A stretch of DNA of 64,000 nt from a virus. The stretch covers positions 62,001-126,000 of IMG/VR virus record IMGVR_UViG_3300025917_000001; one strand, written 5' to 3'. Within the stretch, counting starts at the first letter, position 1; each line of letters starts with the position of its first letter. The translations under genes and the position numbers were made by a program. The notes below the pieces were generated by a model. The model saw only the letters and a program-made list of their open reading frames with translations. It was not told the DNA's origin and did no database searches. Of this stretch, positions 1 to 9,702 are shown piece by piece.

Positions 1-2
1 TG

Positions 3-152
3 TGTGAAGCAAAAAACATGTTCAGAAAGGACTTTTACAGATGTAGTACGTGCAAGTCTGTTTATTTCTGTCAACGTTGCGTGGACAACCAGAGCGACCA
101 TTGGCGTAAACATGTATCAACCTGTCAAAAATTACAAGTTAAAACAACGTAA
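3..152 (+). CDS. MYND zinc-finger protein, C-terminal fragment
   Basis: The frame is open from the left edge (first complete codon at 3) and ends at a TAA at 150-152, so only the C-terminal 49 residues are present. They form a complete MYND-type zinc finger: CEAK, then RCSTCKSVYFCQRC, then HWRKHVSTC. The order of Cys and His ligands is the classic C..C / YFC..C / H...C arrangement. MYND fingers bind proline-rich peptides in partner proteins and are common in large eukaryotic viruses. A second MYND protein lies at 27244-29928. The rest of the protein lies outside the window, so its function cannot be judged. Confidence 0.7.
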   Translation, partial: CEAKNMFRKDFYRCSTCKSVYFCQRCVDNQSDHWRKHVSTCQKLQVKTT

Positions 153-221
153 TGTCAACCAATTAGAACATTTACCTGCTGTAAGTTAACAAACACATAA
201 AACGATAATCCATAAGTCTCT

Positions 222-482
222 TTATAGAATACAAGCAATGGCTGTGACAAAGTTTTTCGAGTTGCGGATTGTAATCTTTTTATCATCGTCATTGAATTCC
301 AGTTTTGCATTTTCTTCCTTCAGTATAGCAGTATAGCGTGATACCATCATCTTTAGGTTGATCCATGACGTTCCATTGATGCTGACTTCGATATCTTTAT
401 CAGATATCAGCGCCAAACTAACTACGATCATTTGTACTGTCGTGCTTCTACCAGTTAGCCTACCGTTGATATCACGTGACAT
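222..482 (-). CDS. Small protein of unknown function, 86 aa
   Basis: The ATG at 482 gives MSRDINGRL. The frame stays open further upstream, but that part runs into the end of the next gene, so I use this ATG, which lies 34 nt after the stop of the 517-1082 gene on the same strand. No family is recognised. The centre is hydrophobic (VQMIVVSLALIS) and the C-terminal half is charged (EENAKLEFNDDDKK). Same-strand spacing suggests it could share a transcript with the upstream gene. It is small, and its identity is unknown. Confidence 0.5.
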   Translation of the reverse strand: MSRDINGRLTGRSTTVQMIVVSLALISDKDIEVSINGTSWINLKMMVSRYTAILKEENAKLEFNDDDKKITIRNSKNFVTAIACIL

Positions 483-516
483 GTTATAAATGCGTTTGAA
501 TAAAATATTCTTTTTA

Positions 517-1082
517 TTACAAATTAAAGAAAGGGTACTTAAGACCACCACTATTTGCTGCAATAGGATTTAATCCGTCTGGTCCATATCTTTTTTTGAC
601 TTCCTTGGACCATTTTTGCCAATCCTTAAATCCCTCTTTTATTACGCGTGTCTGTAGTTCTATGTTGTTTTCGTTGTCAGCTGTCCATGCCCATGTCTCG
701 AAGTCCTTATATAAAGCCTTTGCAGATGGCCATTTATTTTTGGGTATTGTGGTTGCTGGCTCACACTTGTACCGTTTTGTAAGAAACTCGACCATTGTGG
801 AATCATCTGTTAAATCTATTGATTTTTCTTTTTGCTTTGACTCTGATTCAAGTTTGCGTTTGTGTGATTTGACAGCTATTTCAAGTGGGTCACTGGTAAC
901 TTGTGTATCGTTGCACTCGCTCTTCTGTCTGTTTTTTAAACCAGCTTTAAATAACTTTGCATCGTCTCGATAACTTTCTAAAAGCCTTTTTTCGCTAAGC
1001 AAAGTCATTCAATAATATATTATATAATATACGTATATTCTTGCAGCGATAGTTTGTTACTCATTAGATATTGTTTGTCCAT
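517..1082 (-). CDS. Basic hypothetical protein, 175 aa, one short intron
   Basis: A plain ATG at 1008 would give 163 aa. A better model joins exon 1 (1082-1033, starting MDKQYLMSNK) to exon 2 (994-517) across a 38-nt AT-rich intron (995-1032, donor GTATAT, acceptor CTTAG). The join keeps the frame exactly and matches the microintrons found elsewhere in the window. The product is rich in Lys and charged residues (KRKLESESKQKEK), with a Trp-rich segment (FETWAWTADN, DWQKWSKEVKKRYGPDG) before a hydrophobic end, YPFFNL. I recognise no family. A nuclear or DNA-associated protein would fit its composition, but that is inference. The ATG inside the proposed intron is the alternative start. Confidence 0.55.
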
Positions 1083-1208
1083 TGATCTAAATAATTTACG
1101 GCTGAGTGAATAAAAAATAAACACGAAAAATGTTTATGTTTACATGACACATTTTGACACCGTATCGCGTTGAACTTAAAAAACAAAACTTTGTAAAATA
1201 TTGTGAAA

Positions 1209-2816
1209 ATGAACAAAGACGAATGTAAACTCGACTTTGCACGTCGGAGCGAGGAACAAAATAAAAACGATATCCCATATATATATTATAAGGATCGTAA
1301 TAACAATATAAACGAAAAGCAACTATGCGTAAAGACTATCAAATTGTGGGCAAAGACAAAGGACATATCAAAGAGTGAACAGGACACTATAGGATGCCAA
1401 ACAGAGATTTGCATGTTCACCAAATTCATCAAGAGGGATGCTGAATCGATGCGTTACTCATATGCATGTCCCGCATATGTATCAATGGAAAATATCGTTG
1501 CCGCACAAAATCCAAAGAACAAAAAACCAAGAGTTTGTGGAGTATTCTGCATCGAAAAGTTTTGCCACGGTTCTCTAATAGACTTTACATGCTTCTTTAT
1601 GGGATTCATTGCTCCAAACAATATCGGCATCAAGTTGGCGAGTGTGATTCCTGCAGGTTCTGATATCTACAACGGGAAAGTGAAATCTGATCATGCTCTC
1701 GTCCAACAACGGTTCTTAACAACAAACTTCTCAGCTGCACTAGCACATGCATCCAGACTTCAAAGTAATGACAACAGTTACGAAGAACAAATGGAAAAAC
1801 ATGAAGAGGTTGACGTGATCAGTGGGAAAACGATTCACCAAACATTACCTGAACCACAACGCAATAATCCAACAATTTGGATCTACGTGTACGGGAAGGA
1901 TATACCAACTGAATCAAAACAAGACAAGAAGATCTTTGGAACGTTCAATTTGGAGACAGAAGTCATGAAAAGACTCACGGTTCTTTGTGCAGTTCATAAC
2001 GGAACCCAGAGTGGCAAACAGGACATTGATCAACAACTGATACGGGAACTTCCAATATACGGGAAACGCGATATGGAGATTGCAAGGATGTGCATGCACT
2101 TTCTCATTGCTGCTACCGCTTACGATGATGTACTATCTACTTGGTACATTTCGACTGAATCGCAAGTCCTGGCTGTATACTTGAAGATGCTGATAGACGT
2201 AGATGACAAACTTTTAACACTTCGCAATAACGGAATAAGTCTCAGTGACATCAACGCTGACGACACAATCAACATTTGGAACAACTTGGATTCATATATA
2301 TGTGATATACAGGAATATAGAATGGGCAAAGTAGCAGCAAGTGCAAAGACATACCTATCTGGAATACAGAACAGGCGACAAGTAGATGACAGAACAACTG
2401 GAAAGGACGAGTTACAAATTGCTCTAGATCTTGTTCAGCGTTGCAGACGATACCTTGCAGATAACTTGAACCTTGTCATCGATGAGGAAACATTTGAGGA
2501 TCCAGATGACGAGACGCCAATCGATGACACTGCTGAGCCTGATCAAGATGACGAAGCAAACATAAACGACACTGAAGACATACCAGTCGATGATAACACT
2601 GACGATATTGATGAAAGCGAAAGTGAGGATGAAGATAGCGAACAAAGCAGTGAAGAAAAATCAATACCAGTGTTTGGACTAGACACAAATGCTATCAAAC
2701 GTAGAATCATGGAAAATGCACAAAAGATACAAAAGGAAAAAGAGCTGAGAGAAATAAACACAGAAGACAACTATGACGACGAGGATGAGGCTTTTAACAT
2801 ATCAGACTGGTTATAA
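1209..2816 (+). CDS. Acidic-tailed protein of unknown function, 535 aa
   Basis: The ATG at 1209 (MNKDECKLDF) is used; the frame also contains a GTG two codons earlier. Residues 1-400 look globular with scattered Cys (CQTEICMF, RVCGVFCIEKFCHGS). Residues about 420-500 are strongly acidic (DDETPIDDTAEPDQDDE and similar), followed by a charged helix (AQKIQKEKELREI) and an acidic C-terminus ending NISDWL. Acidic tails of this kind occur in histone or DNA-mimic-binding and in virion proteins, but no homologue is recognised. It converges on the coiled-coil gene at 2863, with 46 nt between the two stops. Unknown function; coding status is solid from length and codon pattern. Confidence 0.75.
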   Translation: MNKDECKLDFARRSEEQNKNDIPYIYYKDRNNNINEKQLCVKTIKLWAKTKDISKSEQDTIGCQTEICMFTKFIKRDAESMRYSYACPAYVSMENIVAAQNPKNKKPRVCGVFCIEKFCHGSLIDFTCFFMGFIAPNNIGIKLASVIPAGSDIYNGKVKSDHALVQQRFLTTNFSAALAHASRLQSNDNSYEEQMEKHEEVDVISGKTIHQTLPEPQRNNPTIWIYVYGKDIPTESKQDKKIFGTFNLETEVMKRLTVLCAVHNGTQSGKQDIDQQLIRELPIYGKRDMEIARMCMHFLIAATAYDDVLSTWYISTESQVLAVYLKMLIDVDDKLLTLRNNGISLSDINADDTINIWNNLDSYICDIQEYRMGKVAASAKTYLSGIQNRRQVDDRTTGKDELQIALDLVQRCRRYLADNLNLVIDEETFEDPDDETPIDDTAEPDQDDEANINDTEDIPVDDNTDDIDESESEDEDSEQSSEEKSIPVFGLDTNAIKRRIMENAQKIQKEKELREINTEDNYDDEDEAFNISDWL

Positions 2817-2862
2817 AAAAGTGATACAAAGTACAAATTTTACTGGTTTTTTTGATTCGCTT

Positions 2863-5769
2863 TTATTTTGGTTTTTCATACACAGGCTTGTTCTGCATAA
2901 GTGCCAATGCGCTCAGCTGCTTTTTAAACAGTTCGATCTGGTCGCTCCGTTGTTTGAGACTTGTTTCCATGGATGTTATTTGTGAAAGCAATTTGGCATT
3001 CTCGCTCTGCTGAGTTGATAATTTGCTAGCCACGTCAATAAGTTTTTTGTTTAGGTCACGCTTTTCATTATTCAAGTTTGCAATCTCGTTGTCTTTTTGT
3101 TTGGCTACAGTGTCTATACTTGAGCTAGCCTTTGTTGCATCAACCAATTGACTTCTGAGTTCATCGACTATTTTGATCTTATCCTGTTTTTCAGTCTCAA
3201 TCTGCTTAGAGAGTGCAGTTTTTTCAGCATTTAATTTTTGTATCTTATCCTGGATCTCGGCGTCCTTCTTGGTAATTTGATTCTTAAGATCATTGATGCT
3301 GTTTTGCAGGGTTTCGTTGTTTGATCTAACGGTTTTCAGTGATGAAAGCTCCTTTACTGTGCTGGCATGTTCGGTCTTCAGAGCTGACAGTTCTGCAGTT
3401 GTTTCCGATAGTAGAGCTTCAATTCTCTTATTTTCTACAAACAGGCTGTTCAGATCATCGTTGATACATGCATCGAGTTTTTGTGTTAACTCTGTAATTT
3501 TGTTTGTATCTTCTTGATTTTTGTTGTAAAGGCTCACAAGAGCTTCTTCATATTCAGTGACCTTTGCCTGAAGCTCGTTACGCTCTGTAGTTAAAGCAGT
3601 TGCTTTTGCAGATATCTCATTGTAATCAGAAATGTTCTTCGCTTGTTCAGTTAGCACCTCAAGATTACGTTTTAAGTCTTCTAGTCTTTCCTTTTCCTTT
3701 TGAAGCACGTTCTTCTCTTTGAAGAGTGCATCTTGTCCGTCTCTGAGAGCATCGGAATCGGCATCCACAACTTCCTGTTTTTCTGTCAATTGTTTAAGAA
3801 GAGCTTTGTCTTGTTCAATTTTAATGTTCAGCTCCCTTAGTTTTGCGTCAGCTTTGCTCTCCCGGTCTGATGATTCAGCTACAAGTTCTGTATTTTTCTT
3901 TATCTTTTTGTTTAAGTCATCGCGCGCTGCTATTATGTTCCTAAGTTCAGCCTCGTTGTTTTTTCTTGTCTCGGCTAGTTCAGCTTTTTCCTTTTCCATT
4001 TGTGTTTTGGCATTCTCAAATTTTCTTGTTTCTTCAGCCAGCTTGAGTTCGCGATCTCGGATTTGTTTCTCTTTTCCTTCGTTCTCCAATTTTTGTTGTT
4101 TGACCTCGGCATCGAGAAGAGTGAGGGCTGTCAATTCCTCTCTAGCTTTGTTTTCTATGGCACGAATCTCTGTTTCTTTGGTTCTGATCATGATATTGTT
4201 CTTTTCTATCTCATCAAATGTTTCATTCTTGATCTTTGCATTCTCTTCCTTGAGCTGCACAAGTTGTTCTGCTGGTATTTTACCATTTTCCTCACATGCG
4301 TTAAGGGCTTCACTCAGTGAAGTTATCTGTGCATTTAAAAGGCCTATCTCCTGAGCATGAGCTTCGTCATTTACTCTGGTTAATTCAGCCATGTCAGCGT
4401 TGCATTTTGCTATTGTTTTCTGGTTCAGATCAGTGAGACTACTGATGGTTGCATTCAGACTGCTTTCGGTTGCTTGACATTTCACCCTGGCATCGTTGAT
4501 GTCCCTATTTAGTTGTACAATAGTTGCATCAGTTTGTGCCTTTTCGTTGGCTTTGTCTTGTTCCAGTGATCTGTACTTTGCTTCCTGAATACGTAGCTCA
4601 GCTTCCAATTTGTTTATCTTATCAGTTGCTGCTTTACGTTCACTGTCTGATATTTGAGACACTTTGGCGATATTGGCCTGTTCACCGCTGAGTATCTTTT
4701 CAATATCACTTTTTTGCTTGAGCAAAAGTGTATTACTGGTATTGAGTGCAGTAATTTGACTCTGAGCAGCATTATAAAGCGACTGTAGTTTAGCTAGTTC
4801 ATCGCGTTTAGATTCGATGTCAACTCTCATTAGATTTACATTTTCTATAAACTTGTTCCTTTCATTCTCACACTCGTGAGTAAGAGTTTCAATGTCCTGT
4901 TTGCGTTTCAGATCACACTCTCGGAGTCTCTGTTGTTCTTGTGCATATCTCAGTGATTCGTCGTTCAACAGTGCCTGTATTCTTGTGATCTCGTCTGCCA
5001 GTTTGCGTAAGCTTTCAGGTGTTTCAGACGAAACTACGGTATGAGCCGTTACTGGTAATCGTTTCTGTACACGGTTTGGTGGTGGAACCTTTGCAAATGG
5101 GTTTGGCTGGAAGAAACCAGGGACGTTTTTGTAACCCTCTACAACACCGAGTATCTTCTTCAGATTTGATAAGTCAAAGATGCTTGCAAACTCGCCTGAC
5201 ATCTTGTAAGCTATGTACTTGTGAGATGGGCCGTCAGCTATTGCATACAGCCAAAGATTCAGCGAAACCGGTATGCTTTCCTTCAAGTTACCACTCTTGT
5301 CAAACTCTGCAATGACAACGATTATGTTATCGATCGTCGATAGTGTGTTCATCCAATGTCTAATGTCGCCATACACATCTTCCATTTTCGTTTGGTTTTG
5401 ATATATATGCTTTATGATGATCAGCATATCAACTCTTGTCGAGTCACTAATATTGTGTTTAGCACTGTCTGAATTAAATGAACCATGTGCATTGTACAAA
5501 GCAACACATATCACATCGATGAGGTATGTAATGTCGATGCTACCGAGTTTGTGCCTGTACTCCCATACTTTGACAGCTTCATCAGTGATACTCGGAACAA
5601 CTATGAAATTGTACCCACGGTATGGAACGATATCAGTGGCATATATTGACCAAGTTTTGTTGGTCCTGATAAATGACTCGTATACTTCGCTTGTTACAGC
5701 AATGTTGTGCTTTGTCTTGTCGTTCGTTTGCTGCATCTTAAGATGTGTTAATTGTTTCACAACATGCAT
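2863..5769 (-). CDS. Large coiled-coil protein, 968 aa
   Basis: The first ATG in frame is at 5769 (MHVVKQLTHLKMQQ); codons upstream reach only a TTG. Residues 1 to about 240 form a globular head with hydrophobic strands (DMLIIIKHIYQ, NIIVVIAEFD) and a Pro-rich linker (NPFAKVPPPNRVQKR). The remaining 700 residues are almost unbroken heptad-like coiled coil rich in Glu, Lys, Gln and Ala (for example EKEKAELAETRKNNEAELRN). This resembles SMC/golgin/tegument-like filament proteins in shape only. There are no Walker motifs, so it is not an SMC ATPase. It may be structural or a scaffold organising host or viral compartments; that is inference. Confidence 0.8.
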   Translation of the reverse strand: MHVVKQLTHLKMQQTNDKTKHNIAVTSEVYESFIRTNKTWSIYATDIVPYRGYNFIVVPSITDEAVKVWEYRHKLGSIDITYLIDVICVALYNAHGSFNSDSAKHNISDSTRVDMLIIIKHIYQNQTKMEDVYGDIRHWMNTLSTIDNIIVVIAEFDKSGNLKESIPVSLNLWLYAIADGPSHKYIAYKMSGEFASIFDLSNLKKILGVVEGYKNVPGFFQPNPFAKVPPPNRVQKRLPVTAHTVVSSETPESLRKLADEITRIQALLNDESLRYAQEQQRLRECDLKRKQDIETLTHECENERNKFIENVNLMRVDIESKRDELAKLQSLYNAAQSQITALNTSNTLLLKQKSDIEKILSGEQANIAKVSQISDSERKAATDKINKLEAELRIQEAKYRSLEQDKANEKAQTDATIVQLNRDINDARVKCQATESSLNATISSLTDLNQKTIAKCNADMAELTRVNDEAHAQEIGLLNAQITSLSEALNACEENGKIPAEQLVQLKEENAKIKNETFDEIEKNNIMIRTKETEIRAIENKAREELTALTLLDAEVKQQKLENEGKEKQIRDRELKLAEETRKFENAKTQMEKEKAELAETRKNNEAELRNIIAARDDLNKKIKKNTELVAESSDRESKADAKLRELNIKIEQDKALLKQLTEKQEVVDADSDALRDGQDALFKEKNVLQKEKERLEDLKRNLEVLTEQAKNISDYNEISAKATALTTERNELQAKVTEYEEALVSLYNKNQEDTNKITELTQKLDACINDDLNSLFVENKRIEALLSETTAELSALKTEHASTVKELSSLKTVRSNNETLQNSINDLKNQITKKDAEIQDKIQKLNAEKTALSKQIETEKQDKIKIVDELRSQLVDATKASSSIDTVAKQKDNEIANLNNEKRDLNKKLIDVASKLSTQQSENAKLLSQITSMETSLKQRSDQIELFKKQLSALALMQNKPVYEKPK

Positions 5770-5889
5770 ACCAGAATATAGCTGTTTTTGTGGCAATATT
5801 TTACATAATCACTTTGCACAACATATCTAACATTGTACTGTATTAAAATTTAGTATCTATTATCAAAAGTAAAAACAACACACAGACCC

Positions 5890-6684
5890 ATGTCGATATT
5901 CGGTAATGAAACCGAGATAGAAACTAAAGAAGACAAAAGGGCAAAACTTTCAGATGAAGACCGTGACAGACTATCTGATATCGAAGCAGGACCAGCGGAC
6001 ATGTCACTTGAGATACTCAAAAATGTCGATTACAAGACACTGTTAATGTACTGCCAAGTAAGCCAAACAGTGCGCAGGCTGTGCAAGACTGAACCAATGC
6101 GTAAACTGAAAGCCAAACTTGGAGCACAAGTTGTATTGGAGAGGTTTATAAAGTATATCATTGTAGATGCACCGTACCTCACAGAGTTAATCATTAACTT
6201 CATTCCTGAACATAAGGAACAAATGATTGGTGCACAGTACACGGCATTCCATACCGAGGAAATTGTCAAAACTTGGATCTCCAGCAGTTTGGATATGAAG
6301 AAAGCTATCAATGCAAAATATGGCACCAGCGGACACAAGCTCCTTAAGACACTATTACAAGCAAAAGAAAACCCCAGAGCACGGATAGTTGAAAAAGAAG
6401 CTGATAGATTCGCTCTCATGGTCAAAATACCAGACCATTCCCTAGTTTTGAATGTGCTTCGAACACTCTCACTTGTTCCTGGACACCCAGACGTGAAAGT
6501 AAGAATGGAGTGGCCAAGTAAATCAGATGTAAAAACACCAAACGAAATGCTTGACGTTTGTCTATCAAAATTCAAACACCTGCATTTAATCAAAGACAAA
6601 TTTGAAGACTGGGATATAGAAAATAAATCAGTAACATTTAAGATTAACCTGGACACATGGGCTGACAACTTTATTTCTACTTGA
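5890..6684 (+). CDS. F-box-like protein, 264 aa (tandem copy 1)
   Basis: Residues about 38-75 fit an F-box: an MSLEILKNVDYKTLLMYCQVS core followed by TVRRLCKTEPMRKLK, with the usual Leu/Ile spacing. F-box domains recruit Skp1 and the Cullin ubiquitin ligase, while the C-terminal part selects the target. Here the C-terminal 190 residues contain no recognised repeat and end FKHLHLIKDKFEDW...TWADNFIST. The gene at 6767 is a clear paralogue: both start MSVFG/MSIFGN, with the F-box and the last 40 residues best conserved. The leader is AT-rich and an AATAAA lies just past the stop. Likely role: redirecting host ubiquitination (inference). Confidence 0.75.
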   Translation: MSIFGNETEIETKEDKRAKLSDEDRDRLSDIEAGPADMSLEILKNVDYKTLLMYCQVSQTVRRLCKTEPMRKLKAKLGAQVVLERFIKYIIVDAPYLTELIINFIPEHKEQMIGAQYTAFHTEEIVKTWISSSLDMKKAINAKYGTSGHKLLKTLLQAKENPRARIVEKEADRFALMVKIPDHSLVLNVLRTLSLVPGHPDVKVRMEWPSKSDVKTPNEMLDVCLSKFKHLHLIKDKFEDWDIENKSVTFKINLDTWADNFIST

Positions 6685-6766
6685 TAGAACAAACTTAATA
6701 AAACAATGTAATACTGAATTCACACATCATAAAAACATGTTTTTTGTATAACAACTTTAACCACTA

Positions 6767-7564
6767 ATGTCTGTATTCGGTAACGATACCGAGGAAGAAA
6801 CTAAACAAGACAAGAGATCAAAACTATCGATTGATGACCGTGCTAGGCTATCTGATATTGAATCAGAACCAGATGAGATAGCGCTTGAGATACTTCAAAA
6901 TGTCGATTACAAAACCCTGTTAATGTATTGTCAAGTGAGCAGAACCGTGCGTAGACTATGCAAGACAGAGCCAATGCGAAAACTGAAGGTAGAACTGGGA
7001 GCACAAGCTGTGCTGAAGAGTTTTATCAAAAGCATTGTCTTGGATACACCTAAAAGCACCTGGATACATATCGATTTCCTGGACAAACATGATGGACAAG
7101 AGATACGAGTGTTTTACAAGATAGAACGCGGTGCTAATATCAAAGAAAGTTGGACCTGTGAATGTACTGATATGGCTAAAGCGATATATGATCAATATGG
7201 ATATGGCGGCAGTAAACTTCTTGCAAAAATGATCAAATTGCAGTCTAGTAGCCTTGCTAGGTATCGAGGAGAATCTGATGTTCAGTTCTTCACAAAACCC
7301 ACTATCATAGAACGACATAACATTGTGTCGGAAATATTTAGGGTTCTATCTCTTGTTTCTGTGCCTCCCAACATCAAAGTTGAAGTACACAAAATACATG
7401 GCACTAAGCACATATGGCCAAGAGAAATACTTGATGAGTGTCTATCAAGATTCAAGCACCTGCGCCTAATCAATGACAAGTTTCATGACTTACACCTCGA
7501 CGGGAGCGATATGACATTTACAATTGATGTGAAGGGATGGTCCAAAGACTTTAGTTCTACTTGA
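6767..7564 (+). CDS. F-box-like protein, 265 aa (tandem copy 2)
   Basis: Paralogue of the 5890 gene, 82 nt downstream in the same direction. The N-terminus (MSVFGNDTEEETKQDKRSKL) and the F-box-like block (IALEILQNVDYKTLLMYCQ, then RTVRRLCKTEPMRKLK) are nearly identical. The middle (residues about 95-200) has diverged strongly, and the end (CLSRFKHLRLINDKFHD) is conserved again. That pattern, a constant adaptor domain with a variable substrate region, is expected if the copies recognise different targets. An AATAAA lies just past the stop, and the palindromic element at 7603 begins 38 nt after it. Confidence 0.75.
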   Translation: MSVFGNDTEEETKQDKRSKLSIDDRARLSDIESEPDEIALEILQNVDYKTLLMYCQVSRTVRRLCKTEPMRKLKVELGAQAVLKSFIKSIVLDTPKSTWIHIDFLDKHDGQEIRVFYKIERGANIKESWTCECTDMAKAIYDQYGYGGSKLLAKMIKLQSSSLARYRGESDVQFFTKPTIIERHNIVSEIFRVLSLVSVPPNIKVEVHKIHGTKHIWPREILDECLSRFKHLRLINDKFHDLHLDGSDMTFTIDVKGWSKDFSST

Positions 7565-7602
7565 CAATACAAAATCAATAAAACAATGTAACTGTTCTCA
7601 AG

Positions 7603-7857
7603 ACCCCCATATAAAAGTATATCTTATATATCATAGTTAAGGAATAAGTGACTGACCAAAAGTTGAGACCCGCATAAAAATGCAGTCGTTATGGAAACAT
7701 TGAACTTTCTTAGAAGTTTCAGTCTTACTACGTTGACCGAAATTTCTAAGAAAGTTCAATGTTTCCATAACGACTGCATTTTTATGCGGGTCTCAACTTT
7801 TGGTCAGTCACTTATTCCTTAACATATGATATATAAGATATCTTTTCATATGAGGGT
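7603..7857. repeat. Palindromic element, copy 1 (short form, 255 bp)
   Basis: The outer arms start ACCCCCATATAAAA and end ATATGAGGGT. Inside come TTAAGGAATAAGTGACTGAC, then AAAAGTTGAGACCCGCAT and AAAAATGCAG, all mirrored on the other side. The inner arms (type A, GTTATGGAAACATTG and its complement) also pair, so nearly the whole 255 bp can fold into one hairpin with only a short loop. It lies between two convergent genes. No direct target duplication is obvious at its edges. Confidence 0.95.
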
Positions 7858-7911
7858 TAGGTTAGTGTTTTACAAACACCCAGTTTGGTTTGTTTTACAC
7901 ACTTGTCTGTA
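7858..7911. repeat. Spacer between paired palindromes 1 and 2
   Basis: 54 bp. It contains a palindrome-like core, GTGTTTTACAAACAC, similar in position and kind to the TGTTTAAACA cores in the spacers at 26818-26870 and 60384-60437. Confidence 0.5.
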
Positions 7912-8211
7912 ACCCCCATATAACGACATAACTTATATACCATATGTTAAGGAATAAGTGACTGACCAAAAGTTGAGACCCGCATAAAAATGCAGTTGTC
8001 ATGGTAATTTGGAAAATTCTTAGAAGTTTCAGTCAACGTTGTCAAGTTGACTTACCCGTTTATTATCCGTAGTCAACCTAGTTACGTTGACCGAAAAGTT
8101 TTTGAATTTTCCAAATTACCATAGCAACTGCATTTTTATGCGGGTCTCAACTTTTGGTCAGTCACTTATTCCTTAACATATCATATATATCAGATCAGTT
8201 TATATGGGGGT
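7912..8211. repeat. Palindromic element, copy 2 (long form, 300 bp)
   Basis: Same outer arms as copy 1. The inner arms are type B (CATGGTAATTTGGAAAATTC and its complement), and a second inner inverted repeat (GTCAACGTTG / AACGTTGAC-like) surrounds an unpaired centre near 8050-8070. It ends ATATGGGGGT. It lies upstream of the 3' end of the minus-strand gene at 8321. Confidence 0.95.
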
Positions 8212-8320
8212 CTCGATAATCATTTCACACAAGTTGTTAATATACAAACAAGTTACTTGGTAAGACAAACAAAAACTTTACTCAATATATAATTCAATAA
8301 TGATTCATGTTGAATATACT

Positions 8321-8869
8321 TTATGTTTTTTGACGTTTGTTTGTCGTAGGCTTATTGACAATGTTAATTATCTTTTGTTTGAGTTTCAAGTTAAACGTCT
8401 GTTCCTCAGCAGGTGTGTCGTCGTCGTCGTCATCATCATCATCAGATGTCTTAACATAAACTCTGACAAATGACATTGGATAGAGCGGTGCATCACTCAA
8501 CCATTTTGTAAAATCACAGAGTACAGGATTGTAAAACTCGCAGATGCCACCTTCAGCAAGAGACATGATTATTTCGTTAGTAGTGTTAACTACTCTGTCG
8601 TGTGTAAAACCCTGGAAATCACACAGTCCAACAGTAAACGTAAGATCAGGATAATATGCCCACTGGAACCTTAGAGGAAAGTTGTGTTTCAGGAACTGTT
8701 TCACTATTGAATTGAGTTCATCGTTGTTTGCACCATCATCCAGTCCATCGTAACCAATCTTATTTACAACGGTTGTAAGTCCAGTTGCTATACTTTGTAA
8801 CTGTTTCTTGGCTTGGGCGTCGGTCTCTGTGTTTATGTTTGCCTTGAGCTTGCTATTCAATTTGTCCAT
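8321..8869 (-). CDS. Hypothetical acidic-linker protein, 182 aa
   Basis: The ATG at 8869 gives MDKLNSKLKANINTETDAQ; the open frame continues upstream only to a TTG. The body (residues 20-140) looks globular, with aromatic segments (FPLRFQWAYYPDLTF, FQGFTHDRVVN). It is followed by a run of eight to nine Asp and a Lys-rich end (KLKLKQKIINIVNKPTTNKRQKT) that could act as a nuclear localisation signal. No family is recognised. It is divergent from the 8985 gene, with a shared 115-nt promoter region. Confidence 0.65.
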   Translation of the reverse strand: MDKLNSKLKANINTETDAQAKKQLQSIATGLTTVVNKIGYDGLDDGANNDELNSIVKQFLKHNFPLRFQWAYYPDLTFTVGLCDFQGFTHDRVVNTTNEIIMSLAEGGICEFYNPVLCDFTKWLSDAPLYPMSFVRVYVKTSDDDDDDDDDTPAEEQTFNLKLKQKIINIVNKPTTNKRQKT

Positions 8870-8984
8870 ACTTGTATCTTTGACACGTATTGTCAAAAAA
8901 TACAACAAGTGCCACGTGTCATTCTATTTTTCAATTTAGCAAAAACAGACATTTTTCATCTGTACCACCAAACTAACAAGTATT

Positions 8985-9320
8985 ATGGCTCAATTTGCAT
9001 TTCCCTTTATAGTCGGTGCAGCATGGGGTGCTAGCGCAGTATTGTCAATCAAAAAACACTATGACGAAGACAATGAAATCAAGCAAGAACATGCCAACCG
9101 CATACGAAAACATATAAAGACCCAGATTAAAGAACTTAAAAAAGTTTATGATGAACATCCAGAAGCAAAGTATAAAATTCACTTGGGACTACTTGAGCTA
9201 CAGCGAGGTGTAGAAAGAGATTGTAGTGATTTTAATATTCCATCACAACGAGCTGATCAACTGAAAGAGATGGCGAGATCAAATGTTGAAATTGCGTTGT
9301 TACGCATGGGAAGTTTATAA
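8985..9320 (+). CDS. Small N-anchored protein, 111 aa
   Basis: ATG at 8985. Residues 2-22 (AQFAFPFIVGAAWGASAVLSI) form a hydrophobic, Gly/Ala-rich segment likely to be a membrane anchor. The rest is a charged amphipathic helix region (IRKHIKTQIKELKKVYDEHP). The shape suggests a single-pass membrane protein with a cytoplasmic or virion-internal helix. No homologue is recognised. Confidence 0.55.
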   Translation: MAQFAFPFIVGAAWGASAVLSIKKHYDEDNEIKQEHANRIRKHIKTQIKELKKVYDEHPEAKYKIHLGLLELQRGVERDCSDFNIPSQRADQLKEMARSNVEIALLRMGSL

Positions 9321-9399
9321 GTAAATGGCAAAAATACAATTGAGTCGGTCTTTTATTTTGTATATTTCAATATCGTCAGCCTAAACAAACCCAAAACAA

Positions 9400-9612
9400 A
9401 TGAAGTGTAAAAAATGTGGAGAAAAAAACGTTCCCGAAACATGGAGACAACTTAACGGATGTCCAAGCTGTTACACACCCGACCAACCTCTGGTATCAAA
9501 TGGAGCTGTTGTCAATGCACCTGTTAATGTTGTGCATACTACAACCGGACCAAAGCTATCAGGCAATGTTGATCAGATTCTAGCTCAACTCCAACAACAG
9601 AAGAAGGTCTAA
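9400..9612 (+). CDS. Zinc-ribbon mini-protein, 70 aa
   Basis: ATG at 9400. The N-terminus is a compact four-Cys zinc ribbon: MKCKKCGEKNVP, then NGCPSCY. A low-complexity Val/Thr linker and a Gln-rich tail (QILAQLQQQKKV) follow. Mini zinc ribbons of this type are common in large DNA viruses and often act as protein-binding or transcription-associated modules; nothing here decides which. It lies in the same direction as 8985 and 9703. Confidence 0.6.
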   Translation: MKCKKCGEKNVPETWRQLNGCPSCYTPDQPLVSNGAVVNAPVNVVHTTTGPKLSGNVDQILAQLQQQKKV

Positions 9613-9702
9613 TAAAGCTAATTATTTAACATCTCTGACAATAATACTGTACATCATCATAGTGTTTTTCATGTTATTAACTACTTGGAGCATCTAACAA
9701 AC

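Noticed and set aside
3293-4354. Several plus-strand ORFs of 74-211 codons inside the coiled-coil gene
   Set aside because: They are antisense shadows of the repetitive Glu/Lys codons of the minus-strand gene.
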